Positions 16,583 through 24,413 of a stretch of 64,000 nt of DNA are shown in pieces. Made by a program: the position numbers and the translations under genes. The notes beneath the pieces are model-generated. The model saw only the letters and a program-made list of their open reading frames with translations. It searched no databases and was not told the origin of the DNA. Every line of letters begins with the position of its first letter. The stretch's first letter is position 1. The stretch lies in the NCBI RefSeq assembly GCF_014287435.1, contig NZ_JACOPG010000001.1:699711-763710 (forward strand). The letters run 5' to 3'. The DNA comes from Roseburia lenta (GTDB taxonomy: Bacteria > Bacillota > Clostridia > Lachnospirales > Lachnospiraceae).

Positions 16583-18053
16583 CGCGCAGTATGCCCCATA
16601 CATTGTCGATCCCCGTCCCATTATCATAGATGGCACAGGCGGTCACAGAGAGATTTCCGCTGTTGCAGATGGCAGTCGTATTATTGTGCAGACTGCTTTT
16701 TTCTATCTCTCCGGTCGGACGATTGAAAAAGCCATGTATCAGCCCATGTGTATTGCCATAGATCTTGCAGGCATCCAAAAGATAGGTAGACCATGGCTCA
16801 TTTGCCGTAGCCAAAACGCCGGTCAGACTATCTTTGATATGACACTGGCGGATCTCAATGCGATTGGCAGCATTAAGCCACAGCCCGCAATTTGCCCCCT
16901 GCATACTGCATCCTTTGGCACTGCCGCTCGCCTGCCCCATATAGGCAATGCCCGCACCGCCATAGAGCCATTTACTGCCGTCATAGCGTGGTGCTTGCGC
17001 CGAACAGTCTGTCAGATACATTCCGCCATCCGTGACCATAAATCCCCAGGATGAGTCATAAGCCACGCAGTTATTGCAGATCAGCGTTGCTCCCCTGCCA
17101 TCCGTATTCCTTGCAAAAAATGCTGCACCATCACAGTTATATGCCCGACAGTTGTTAAAGACGCCGACTGCCGGGAAGCCCGAGCCATTTTCCGATACGA
17201 TATTAAACCCGGTGCCACCGCCCAGATGGTCTACCCCGATATAGCCATAATTCCAGTTATTGCAGATAGTCGTATCACTGCCATACCATGATGCATTGAT
17301 ACAATCCACGGCAGAAGAACCACCTTCCGCTGCTGCACCATTATTTCTGTGGTTGTTTCCATTGAGTGTCAGATTGCCCTCTGTGATCAGGGTTGCACCA
17401 TTCTGCACCGTGACCATGGGTCCCGGCTGTGACAGATAATTGACCATCTGATGTCCGTTGCCGTTGATGGTAAAACAGGCACCGTCTGTGATCAGCCAGC
17501 GTTCTGTTATAGGAATATCCTCCAAGAGGACAAATTTTTTCGCCCCATTTAACCATGCGCCCACGACAAAATCCATCCAGGAAGAACACATCCAATAGTC
17601 GTAGAACCAGCCACCGCCATAACTTGTGACCGACATGCTCTGTTCCGGCATACTTATCCCGTCTTGCAACTCCGCGCCTGTGCCTTCCTCTACTGTCGCG
17701 GCTTGCGAATCTATGTCCGCGCGCGATTTCTCGTTTTCTGCGGTTTGCATCTCTTCGTCCGCGTATGTCACCTCGCTTTCTGTGTCTTCCATCTCTAAGT
17801 CATATCCTATCTGTCGGTCGTCTGCTTCTGCCGCCATTCCTTCCATGTTTGTCTTAGACATCGCCCCATCTTCCCGATCGAAAGCCAACTTTTCTGCATT
17901 CTGGTGCTCCACCAATTCCACCTCTGTGCTCTCTGCCCGAACCGGCAATACATTTCCACCGCCAGATATGACCGTAAGCACCAGCAAAAACATAGCACAA
18001 ATCCTTTTCCCCTGTTTTCGTTTTTCCTGTTTTTCTCGCAATCTTCTTCTCAT
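16545..18053 (-). CDS. Large surface protein, N-terminal part: signal peptide plus right-handed beta-helix
   Basis: 502 residues to the stop at 16545. A basic signal peptide (RRRLREKQEKRKQGKR, then a hydrophobic core ending VRAES) is followed by an acidic low-complexity stretch (about 45-140) and a parallel beta-helix region with repeated short rungs such as NGNGHQMVNYL, LTLNGNNHRN, CNNCVAYDSSWGF, IEIRQCHIKDSLTGV and LHNNTTAICNSGNLSV. The last 20 residues (RAKRWQDGEKQLV) are unlike the helix; one base fewer in the A5 run at 16581-16577 joins the frame to the downstream one in mid-rung. GGGGAGGAACC precedes the ATG. It is the last gene of the Tad-like operon, 30 nt after the preceding gene. 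Exported adhesin-like protein; ligand unknown. Confidence 0.75.
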   Translation of the reverse strand: MRRRLREKQEKRKQGKRICAMFLLVLTVISGGGNVLPVRAESTEVELVEHQNAEKLAFDREDGAMSKTNMEGMAAEADDRQIGYDLEMEDTESEVTYADEEMQTAENEKSRADIDSQAATVEEGTGAELQDGISMPEQSMSVTSYGGGWFYDYWMCSSWMDFVVGAWLNGAKKFVLLEDIPITERWLITDGACFTINGNGHQMVNYLSQPGPMVTVQNGATLITEGNLTLNGNNHRNNGAAAEGGSSAVDCINASWYGSDTTICNNWNYGYIGVDHLGGGTGFNIVSENGSGFPAVGVFNNCRAYNCDGAAFFARNTDGRGATLICNNCVAYDSSWGFMVTDGGMYLTDCSAQAPRYDGSKWLYGGAGIAYMGQASGSAKGCSMQGANCGLWLNAANRIEIRQCHIKDSLTGVLATANEPWSTYLLDACKIYGNTHGLIHGFFNRPTGEIEKSSLHNNTTAICNSGNLSVTACAIYDNGTGIDNVWGILRAKRWQDGEKQLV

Positions 18054-18082
18054 GGTTCCTCCCCATTTTTCTATGATCTCAT

Positions 18083-18676
18083 TTACTCAAAACACGCATA
18101 ATAGATCTGTGTTTCCTTTACCTGCGCAGGAAATGCTTCCCCACTCCACTGATCTGCCTGTCTTGACCAGCCTAAAAACTTTCGCCCCTCGACCGCCGGG
18201 GTCTGCGGTAAGATAAAGTCTGCTCCATCCTCTACCCGGTATGCCTGCCACAGTCTGTCATCCACATAAAAACGCACCTCATGATCTTCTGTTTCCATCT
18301 TCTGATCCCACAGGGCAGTTTTTATCACTTGACAGGTTCCCTCTGTTCCATTGGGATGCCGGTAGGTCTCGGTCACCCCCACGGACAGCAGACCATTTTT
18401 GCTATCCACGCCGTAGATCTCCACCTTACACTCCCCTTTGATTCCAAGCCCCTGCATTTTCTCTTTTAAGATCCGGCAAAAAGCATCCGCCCATGCCTCG
18501 TCATCCTTTATACTTTCTGCCTGCATCCATTGTTCCTGCATGGTCTGATCCAAAGCCAGACTGACCGCCTCCTCCAAGGTCTTTTCATGGTCTGTCCTTC
18601 CTTCGACGGTCAGAAACATGAGCACGGAAAGAAACAAGATCGCCGCAGAAACGATACCATACACGATATATTTCAT
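18083..18676 (-). CDS. Anchored Tad-operon protein with InlB-like C-terminal repeat
   Basis: 197 residues from the ATG at 18676, which overlaps the stop of the upstream gene (ATGA) and has GAAGGAG eight nt upstream. One N-terminal hydrophobic segment (YIVYGIVSAAILFLSVLMFLT minus its ends) is followed by a helical region (TLEEAVSLALDQTMQ) like TadE-type or other pseudopilins, then an alpha/beta part. The C-terminal FLGWSRQADQWSGEAFPA resembles one InlB B-repeat (Flg_new) beta-grasp unit, often seen in Firmicute surface proteins. Its position between the small pilin-like genes and the beta-helix gene suggests a minor pilin or assembly factor. Not assigned to a named family. Confidence 0.6.
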   Translation of the reverse strand: MKYIVYGIVSAAILFLSVLMFLTVEGRTDHEKTLEEAVSLALDQTMQEQWMQAESIKDDEAWADAFCRILKEKMQGLGIKGECKVEIYGVDSKNGLLSVGVTETYRHPNGTEGTCQVIKTALWDQKMETEDHEVRFYVDDRLWQAYRVEDGADFILPQTPAVEGRKFLGWSRQADQWSGEAFPAQVKETQIYYACFE

Positions 18677-19167
18677 CCTTGTTCTCCTTCTTCCACACGC
18701 AGATAGATCCAACCATTCTGACTTGCCCCCTGCGCATCCCAAAGCATGACTTTTGCCCGATAGATGCCGCTACGCTCAAAGCAATAGTTTTCTTCTCCCG
18801 CCGCATCTTCCTGCGCTTTTACCACTTCCCTGCTGTCGGTATCCTCGATCCAAAGGATGGAAAAAGACGCCTCCTCTCCCCTGGCATCCCTTGCTAAGAT
18901 CATATCCTTTGCCTGATAGGACTTCCCGACCAAAAGCGTCTGCGTGGTTGCTGTCGGAACCGAATCTTCTTTTGCCCTTCGGATGGCTTGATCGGAAGTT
19001 GTCATCCCATATGTCTCCTGTCCCATCTTCTCTTTCATCTGCTTTCCCAGTGTCCGAGGCAGCCCCTTTTCTCCTGCAAAAGACAGGCAAAAGAATAAGG
19101 TCAGCAAAGCCCCTGCTACCACCATGGCAAGCAAAGTCCTACCATAGTTTCTTATAATTTCTGTCAT
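18673..19167 (-). CDS. Tad-operon small membrane protein with pilin-like start
   Basis: 164 residues. It opens with MTEIIRNYGRTLLAMVVAGA followed by further hydrophobic residues, the same pattern as the 54-, 46- and 34-residue proteins nearby (M-x-[DE]-I-[IM]-x-x-YG, then a hydrophobic helix). The extracytoplasmic part ends in a beta-rich stretch with SGIYRAKVMLWDAQG, as in Ig-like domains. Stop and next start overlap by four bases. Likely a minor pilin-like or pseudopilin component; unnamed. Confidence 0.6.
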   Translation of the reverse strand: MTEIIRNYGRTLLAMVVAGALLTLFFCLSFAGEKGLPRTLGKQMKEKMGQETYGMTTSDQAIRRAKEDSVPTATTQTLLVGKSYQAKDMILARDARGEEASFSILWIEDTDSREVVKAQEDAAGEENYCFERSGIYRAKVMLWDAQGASQNGWIYLRVEEGEQG

Positions 19168-19176
19168 ATTCTCCCC

Positions 19177-19317
19177 TTATCCAAACATCTGCTCTAATGC
19201 CAGCGCCAACCCCATGCCAAAAGGACTTTTTATCTCTTGCCAGAACAAGATCCCCAACATGACGGTCGTAACGACCGCTAGCAACATTTCCCCATAAGTA
19301 TCCATAATCTCTTTCAT
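19177..19317 (-). CDS. Very small Flp-pilin-like protein (46 residues)
   Basis: Starts MKEIMDTYGEMLLAVVTTVM and continues as one hydrophobic helix and a short tail ending ALEQMFG. The ATG at 19317 has GAGAGGAGAAG upstream; the longer open frame to 19515 would run through the neighbouring small gene. It lies 9 nt before the 164-residue gene. The YG followed by a hydrophobic helix resembles the EYG-containing helix of Flp pilins, but there is no leader before it. Function inferred only from position and this resemblance. Confidence 0.55.
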   Translation of the reverse strand: MKEIMDTYGEMLLAVVTTVMLGILFWQEIKSPFGMGLALALEQMFG

Positions 19318-19333
19318 CCCACTTCTCCTCTCT

Positions 19334-19438
19334 TTACATACAAAATGCCTGTATTGCCAAAAGAAAGACGCCACAAATACTGCCGCCGATGACACTGTAA
19401 AAAAGCGCCATCCCATAATCCCGCATAATTTCCTGCAT
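19334..19438 (-). CDS. Very small Flp-pilin-like protein (34 residues)
   Basis: Too short for usual gene finders. It reads MQEIMRDYGMALFYSVIGGS and continues with about 14 mostly hydrophobic residues to a TAA at 19336-19334. The start lies 12 nt after the stop of the upstream gene, and its first nine residues follow the same pattern as three other proteins of this operon. One transmembrane helix. Probably a pilin or pseudopilin-like subunit; inference. Confidence 0.5.
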   Translation of the reverse strand: MQEIMRDYGMALFYSVIGGSICGVFLLAIQAFCM

Positions 19439-19450
19439 ATAGTTCCCCCT

Positions 19451-19786
19451 TTACCATAAATCCACCGCAATCCTTCTGGTATTTTCCAGATCAAAAAAAG
19501 AAATCCCATAGTCATAGGTCAGCGTCATACTTCCATAGGCTGCCTGCTTACTTCCCCCCGGTCGATAAACTTCCACACTAAGGTCATAGTCCATTTCTCT
19601 TGCATCTGCCTGACAGGCTTCGATCACATCCTCTGCAAAATGTGCTGCCTCGATCCTTTCGGCACTGGCAGTCAGAAAGGCATTTGCATTTCGCGCTGAT
19701 ACCGATGTCGCCGTAATGCCGATTCCCGTAACCGTCAAAAGCATGAGACAGAAAACCCCGATAAATGATTTTATAATGACTTCCAT
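19451..19786 (-). CDS. Tad-operon TadE/DUF4320-like pseudopilin
   Basis: 111 residues. One N-terminal helix (MEVIIKSFIGVFCLMLLTVT) is followed by an amphipathic helical stretch (NAFLTASAERIEAAHFAEDVIEAC) and a small beta domain (YDLSVEVYRPGG ... SMTLTYDYGISFF). This layout is that of TadE/TadF-like minor pseudopilins and of the DUF4320 proteins seen beside TadB/C genes in Clostridia; the family name is my best match, not a certainty. AAAGGGGAAAG precedes the ATG. Fourth gene of the operon. Confidence 0.6.
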   Translation of the reverse strand: MEVIIKSFIGVFCLMLLTVTGIGITATSVSARNANAFLTASAERIEAAHFAEDVIEACQADAREMDYDLSVEVYRPGGSKQAAYGSMTLTYDYGISFFDLENTRRIAVDLW

Positions 19787-19801
19787 AAACTTTCCCCTTT
19801 C

Positions 19802-21139
19802 CTACATCTGCAAGATACTGCTTGCCATCATGACATAAAAGAGCATGACCATATCCACTAACATCTTGGCTCCCCCGGTCAACTGCGGTGCTAAAAATAA
19901 GGCGTAGAGCCCACCTAAGGCATCCTCGTTTTTCATCTTCTGTGCCTGATCGAAAAGCAGTTGATTTCTACGGATAATATCACTGATCTGGCTGGACGCA
20001 TTGCCCCCGGTGCCCTCCGACAAAGAATAAAGCATCTTCATGGAGGACTGTACTTCCGGCAGGGCATAGGTCTGCAAAAATGCCAGATAGGGCTCCATGT
20101 CTGTCGGTTTCTGCTGCAGATCCTGTATCAGTTGGCGCAGTTCCGGCTTTAAGAGCAGGGGCGCTTCCTCATAGGATTCCATGATCGCCACCTGCACATT
20201 TTCACTCTGCAGGAGCAAAGACACTTCTAAGAGCCACTGCGGAAAGACCTTTTGCAGGGCACGGGTCACCTTTCTTTTTGCAATGCCATAGCCCAATTCT
20301 CTTTTGCCTGCCGCATCACACCGCTTTACTTTTTCATACTGGCGGAGTAAGTCTTTCTCATCGCAGGTCTTTTCCATACTGCCACTTGCCAGTTTCTTAT
20401 CCGCCACATAAAAGATCCACAGATCAATCAAAAGCGTGGCAAGGGTTGTGACCTTAACTAGGGCATAATCGGAGATTGTCATAGAAATGCCGTTTGCCAC
20501 ATAGACAAAGGCAGAACACAAAAGCAAAGATACGACGACCGAGACCAAGATCTGCGTCCGCTTTCTCTTTTTCTCCTTTAAAAGTTCATATTCCCGGTCT
20601 GCCCACATGCGCCTGGCATCCAGCATCAGTAAGATAGCATCCCCATATTCTCCCCCATTTTGTTCTACCTGCAAGGCAAAACGGTGCATGGTTGCCATCT
20701 GCTGCAGGGGATATTCCTGCTCGATACGCGACAGCGCCTTCGCCTCCACCTGATTTTCCCCATAGGTCTTTTCAATATAGGTGATCGCATCCCTGATACA
20801 GGTATGCATCCTGCCCTTTGCCAAAAGTTTTTCTACATCCTTTAAGGTCACCAGCACCTTGCCCGATTTTTGAAAAGAGTACAAAAACTGCTCCATATAG
20901 GTGTTTGCTTCCACAAACTGCAACTGCCCATAGCGGTTGCGATAGAGATTGCGCAGAAAAAAGGGAAACAGAAAGGCACACCAGCCACACAAAAGGACAA
21001 GATAGATCCCATCCAGATGAAAATACCGCCCCAGCAAAAGGGCAAATGCCACCACAACACCATACATCCCCAGACTTTTCTTCCAGGAAAAAACATAGCC
21101 ATATTGATACAATTCATCCCATAGCAACTTTCGCTTCAT
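19802..21139 (-). CDS. Type II secretion F-family inner membrane platform protein (TadB/TadC-like)
   Basis: 445 residues from the ATG at 21139 (GGAAGGGAACG upstream); the longer frame starting at 21169 adds only out-of-place residues. Hydrophobic pairs near residues 25-60, about 205-250 and at the very C-terminus enclose two cytoplasmic helical regions, the second with LSEGTGGNASSQISDIIRR typical of TadC. Bacteria with a full Tad system have separate TadB and TadC; here only one gene is present, so a single protein probably forms the membrane platform that works with the ATPase encoded just upstream (26 nt overlap). Confidence 0.8.
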   Translation of the reverse strand: MKRKLLWDELYQYGYVFSWKKSLGMYGVVVAFALLLGRYFHLDGIYLVLLCGWCAFLFPFFLRNLYRNRYGQLQFVEANTYMEQFLYSFQKSGKVLVTLKDVEKLLAKGRMHTCIRDAITYIEKTYGENQVEAKALSRIEQEYPLQQMATMHRFALQVEQNGGEYGDAILLMLDARRMWADREYELLKEKKRKRTQILVSVVVSLLLCSAFVYVANGISMTISDYALVKVTTLATLLIDLWIFYVADKKLASGSMEKTCDEKDLLRQYEKVKRCDAAGKRELGYGIAKRKVTRALQKVFPQWLLEVSLLLQSENVQVAIMESYEEAPLLLKPELRQLIQDLQQKPTDMEPYLAFLQTYALPEVQSSMKMLYSLSEGTGGNASSQISDIIRRNQLLFDQAQKMKNEDALGGLYALFLAPQLTGGAKMLVDMVMLFYVMMASSILQM

Positions 21140-22151
21140 AATACGTTCCCTTCCTCTCTCCCCATGCATCGGAAATCACTTTTCCATCTTCTACCACGAT
21201 CTGCACCTGATTTTTTCCATCTTCTCTGGAAAAAAAGCAGACCTGATCGATATATCTGCTGATCTGATAACGCTCCATGCTATCTTCCCAGCCGCGCCTG
21301 CGCACCAGAATTCCAACATCAATAAAGGAATAAATATCATTTTCCATGCGTCCGGCATCCCGCTCATTTCCCGCCATATTTAACATACGATCCGGTATCT
21401 TTCTCACATCCGACGTGTGCAGAGTCGTCATGCCGTGTACCCCCGTACTCAGACACTCCATCAGATAGACCACTTCCTTAGACCTAGTCTCCGAGAGCAT
21501 GATCCACTTAGGATTCAGGCGCAGACAGGTCTTGATCGCCTGCGTGTAGTCCATCTGCCGGTTGATCCGCAGTTCCAGACAATCATGGTCTGGATGCATA
21601 CTGGGATAATGCCATTCCGTCGTATCCTCGATCGTGATCACACGCTCATCCTCCGGGATATAACCGGATAAAAATTTACAGAGTTCCGTTTTGCCCGCTC
21701 CCGGTTCGCCTACCACTACAATATTTTTATGGTCTGCCACACAGGACAAAAGCAGGTCTAAAACCTCCTCTTTGCAATAGCCTTCTGCGATCATCTGTCT
21801 GGCATGCAGCCGCACATAGGGCAGGGACTTGCGGATGCAGATGCTGCGCCCGGTCAGACACACAGACTCATGCACAATGGTAATGCGCAGACTTGCCGTC
21901 TCTGCCTCCAAGACCGGATTTTGCCGGTTGAATGCCTTGCTCACACCATTTGCCACGCGCCCGGTAAACTGGTCCACGAAATCCTGACTTAAGATCAGAT
22001 CTTTGCATACATGACGACAATTATCGCTGTCCGTGATCCAGACCTCTCTGCCGTTGTAATCCACATCCGTCACATCATCATCGATAATATAGGGATAAAG
22101 CGGTCCGAAAAAATCACCACTTTTACCCAATGCGATCATCCGTTCACTCAT
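21114..22151 (-). CDS. Secretion/pilus assembly ATPase, TadA/CpaF family
   Basis: 345 residues from the ATG at 22151 (AAGGGGGAC upstream). Walker A GEPGAGKT at about 148-155, Asp-box region VITIEDTTEWHYP, and Walker B / His-box area with MLSETRSKEVVYLMECLSTG and GMTTLHTSDVRKIPDRM identify a GspE/VirB11-type hexameric ATPase of the CpaF/TadA branch. It is shorter than many CpaF proteins and lacks their long N-terminal extension. It should power pilin or substrate movement through the membrane protein encoded next. The ATPase starts 10 nt after the 54-residue pilin-like gene. Confidence 0.85.
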   Translation of the reverse strand: MSERMIALGKSGDFFGPLYPYIIDDDVTDVDYNGREVWITDSDNCRHVCKDLILSQDFVDQFTGRVANGVSKAFNRQNPVLEAETASLRITIVHESVCLTGRSICIRKSLPYVRLHARQMIAEGYCKEEVLDLLLSCVADHKNIVVVGEPGAGKTELCKFLSGYIPEDERVITIEDTTEWHYPSMHPDHDCLELRINRQMDYTQAIKTCLRLNPKWIMLSETRSKEVVYLMECLSTGVHGMTTLHTSDVRKIPDRMLNMAGNERDAGRMENDIYSFIDVGILVRRRGWEDSMERYQISRYIDQVCFFSREDGKNQVQIVVEDGKVISDAWGERKGTYYEAKVAMG

Positions 22152-22161
22152 GTCGTCCCCC

Positions 22162-22326
22162 TTACAGCGCATTCTTCGTGAAGAAATACGTCAGTAACTG
22201 GGAAAAAGCCCCACCGACAATACTGTTTTGATCCTTACCGATCAGTGTCGAAACCAAGATCAACATTGCTCCGATCACAACCACGGTGATCATAGCTGGT
22301 CCATATTCTTTAATAATATCCTGCAT
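22162..22326 (-). CDS. Small Flp-pilin-like protein (54 residues), first gene of the Tad-like operon
   Basis: Not in a standard length range for gene prediction. Reads MQDIIKEYGPAMITVVVIGA then a further hydrophobic run, and ends in a polar tail with FSQLLTYFF. The EYG followed by a 20-residue hydrophobic helix matches the core of Flp pilins (IEYGLIAALI type), but the EYG sits at residues 7-9, leaving no leader peptide or Gly cleavage site. AAAGGATGAG precedes the ATG. Likely the major subunit of the machine; inference from order and similarity. Confidence 0.6.
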   Translation of the reverse strand: MQDIIKEYGPAMITVVVIGAMLILVSTLIGKDQNSIVGGAFSQLLTYFFTKNAL

Positions 22327-22387
22327 ATTCTCTCATCCTTTCATTTTTGCATAAAAGGACATAAAGCATACCCAAATCGGAATAAGC

Positions 22388-22429
22388 CGGCGATACGCCG
22401 TCGAAAAAAGATGCCATCTCATAAGATGG
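22388..22429 (-). other. Structured leader of the Tad-like operon
   Basis: Two short hairpins (CCATCT / AGATGG at 22414-22429 and CGGCG / CGCCG at 22388-22400) lie in the roughly 100-nt leader between the promoter and the first gene. No T-run follows, so they are not a terminator. I compared them by eye with c-di-GMP riboswitches and found no match. Confidence 0.4.
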
Positions 22430-22437
22430 TGAGATTG

Positions 22438-22466
22438 ATATTAACAAGTCTTTTTCCTTTTGGCAA
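22438..22466 (-). promoter_or_regulatory. Promoter of the Tad-like operon
   Basis: Minus strand TTGCCA (22466-22461), 17 nt, TAATAT (22443-22438), about 110 nt upstream of the first small gene. Confidence 0.55.
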
Positions 22467-22517
22467 GACCTTTTTGAATTATTTTAAAAGTCTGACAAAA
22501 GCCAATATTATTTTTTC

Positions 22518-22546
22518 TTTACTCCATCCCTCATATGACCTATAAT
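22518..22546 (+). promoter_or_regulatory. Promoter of the cyclophilin gene
   Basis: TTTACT (22518-22523), 17 nt, TATAAT (22541-22546), about 60 nt before the ATG. Confidence 0.65.
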
Positions 22547-22609
22547 ATATTGCATATTTCGTTGTTGTTATCGGCAGCGACAATTTTTTAGAAAGAAGAG
22601 GTATTTCAT

Positions 22610-23131
22610 ATGGCACAGAATCCTATCGTAACCATAGAAATGGAAAATGGCGACATCATGAAAGCAGAATTATATCCTGATGTTGCACCAAACACAGTCA
22701 ACAACTTTATCTCCTTGGTAAACAAGGGCTACTATGATGGTATTATCTTCCATCGTGTGATCCGCGGCTTTATGCTGCAGGGCGGCGATCCGACCGGCAC
22801 AGGTACCGGCGGTCCTGGCTATTCCATTGCCGGAGAATTTTCTCACAATGGTTTCCAGAATGACCTCAAGCATACACCGGGTGTCCTTTCCATGGCACGC
22901 ACCATGGTCCCGGATTCCGCTGGCAGCCAGTTCTTTATCATGCACCAGACCAGCCCACACTTGGACGGCGAGTACGCGGCCTTTGGTCAGATCATCGAGG
23001 GCATGGATGTAGTCAACAAGATTGCTGAGACCGCAACCGATTACTCTGATCGTCCTTTAGAGGAACAGAAAATGAAAAAAGTGACCGTCGAGACTTTCGG
23101 CGTAGATTATCCGGAACCGGAAAAATGCTAA
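22610..23131 (+). CDS. Peptidyl-prolyl cis-trans isomerase, cyclophilin type
   Basis: 173 residues, cytoplasmic (no signal). The conserved cyclophilin stretch IIFHRVIRGFMLQGGDPTGTGTGG followed by SIAGEF, then SMARTMVPDSAGSQFFIMHQ and LDGEYAAFGQIIEGMDVV is complete, including the catalytic Arg of FHRVIRGF. It accelerates proline isomerisation during protein folding. It has its own promoter and AAGAGG site and ends at a strong terminator, so it is a single-gene unit divergent from the Tad-like operon. Confidence 0.93.
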   Translation: MAQNPIVTIEMENGDIMKAELYPDVAPNTVNNFISLVNKGYYDGIIFHRVIRGFMLQGGDPTGTGTGGPGYSIAGEFSHNGFQNDLKHTPGVLSMARTMVPDSAGSQFFIMHQTSPHLDGEYAAFGQIIEGMDVVNKIAETATDYSDRPLEEQKMKKVTVETFGVDYPEPEKC

Positions 23132-23141
23132 TAAGCTAATA

Positions 23142-23190
23142 AAAAGACAGATGCCTGGGCGCTTATCTTGCACCAGAGCATCTGTCTTTT
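23142..23190. terminator. Bidirectional terminator after the cyclophilin gene
   Basis: AAAAGACAGATGC / GCATCTGTCTTTT arms (23142-23154 and 23178-23190). Also suited to end the minus-strand gene at 23204. Confidence 0.85.
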
Positions 23191-23203
23191 GTATTGTCAT
23201 TTT

Positions 23204-24394
23204 TTATTTGTCATCATCCATAAATACCGAGAAAGATGTTTTGCCTAATACATCATTGACAAAGCCTTCGGTATCGTCTCGTACCTCTTTCCAGTCAAGG
23301 GCTTCCAGATTATGAATGTAGTCCGCCTGATCGCCGAAAAGATCCGGCAGTCCTTCGGTCACCTCCCTCATCTGCCCTTTAAAATATCCTTTTGCCATCG
23401 TATCTCCGTCACAGGTCATGACCATATCGGTAGCCTTCAGGCTAAATCCATCCTCTGCCTCCTGCCATGTGATATGGGATGTCATCTTGTACTGTTTGCC
23501 GGTATTGGCATAGTAGGTCATTTCCGCATCGATCCAATGAGAATAGTCGGGATTGCGCACCATCTTCATTTCTACGCGCTCATCGTCCGGCAGTTCATAA
23601 TACATATAGGCAGTGCCGACATCCTCGCCATCAACGACCATGGATGCACCATCTAAGACATCCGACATATCCACAGAAAGCCTGCGCAAATGGTTGTGCT
23701 TGGTCAGATACATGGAGCAGACCACATCATAATCCGGGGCATCAATTCCTAAAAGATCCCAGATAAACTGTCCACATCCCTGCGGAATGGTGATCACAAA
23801 CTCCTCACTGACCGTGCCATCTTCATCTTCGATGGTCTTACCCGTCTGATCGATGGAGATCTGCTTGGTCAGGTCTGCAATATCCTGCATATGATCCTTG
23901 AACCATGTTTTATCGATATCAGAAGTCAGATCCGGCATTTTCAAAAAGAGATCCTGCCCCGTCGGGAAGGCATAGCCAATATCATCCCCCAAAAGCGGGG
24001 CTTCCATGTAGACCGTCTGATCCTCTGCATAAAAATCCAACTCGCCCATATCGACCCACAAAAGATCCATATCCATCTTGGAAGAAATGCGCTTTTGTGC
24101 AAAAGACCGCTTGGCATCCACATCAAAATAGATGGAAGATTTTACCTGCTGCATACCGGAAAGTCCTACTTTACCGGTCAGTTCGGTATCTCCATTGCCA
24201 TAGTCACGGCACATCTCCATAATATCAATATCATGCAAAAGATAGCCCGGATTTTTCAGTGTGACCTCCATAAAATAAATGGAGGATAAAAGTAAGCGGG
24301 AACTTGGTTGCTGCGCCCAAGTATAAAATGCCCCACCGGCGACCACGATAAGTGCTGCCAAAATCCCTAATATGATCTTGCCTCTTTTTTTCAT
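23204..24394 (-). CDS. Membrane-anchored extracytoplasmic protein of unknown function
   Basis: 396 residues. An N-terminal KKRGKIILGILAALIVVAGG helix anchors a large extracytoplasmic domain without cysteine pairs or repeats I recognise. The domain alternates short beta strands (ELTGKVGLSG, SSIYFDVDAKR, ELDFYAEDQTVYMEAPL, FSLKATDMVMTCDG) in the style of LolA/LppX-like or outer-surface beta sheets, ending with an acidic tail (VFMDDDK). It follows the ECF transporter genes by 19 nt on the same strand and may be cotranscribed with them, but nothing ties it to substrate uptake. Not recognised. Confidence 0.7.
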   Translation of the reverse strand: MKKRGKIILGILAALIVVAGGAFYTWAQQPSSRLLLSSIYFMEVTLKNPGYLLHDIDIMEMCRDYGNGDTELTGKVGLSGMQQVKSSIYFDVDAKRSFAQKRISSKMDMDLLWVDMGELDFYAEDQTVYMEAPLLGDDIGYAFPTGQDLFLKMPDLTSDIDKTWFKDHMQDIADLTKQISIDQTGKTIEDEDGTVSEEFVITIPQGCGQFIWDLLGIDAPDYDVVCSMYLTKHNHLRRLSVDMSDVLDGASMVVDGEDVGTAYMYYELPDDERVEMKMVRNPDYSHWIDAEMTYYANTGKQYKMTSHITWQEAEDGFSLKATDMVMTCDGDTMAKGYFKGQMREVTEGLPDLFGDQADYIHNLEALDWKEVRDDTEGFVNDVLGKTSFSVFMDDDK

Positions 24395-24413
24395 AGGCCT
24401 TCCCTACCTTGTC

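Noticed and set aside
22388-22429. Possible c-di-GMP riboswitch in the leader of the Tad-like operon
   Set aside because: Two hairpins are present, but the conserved core and tetraloop-receptor elements of GEMM-I or GEMM-II cannot be found.
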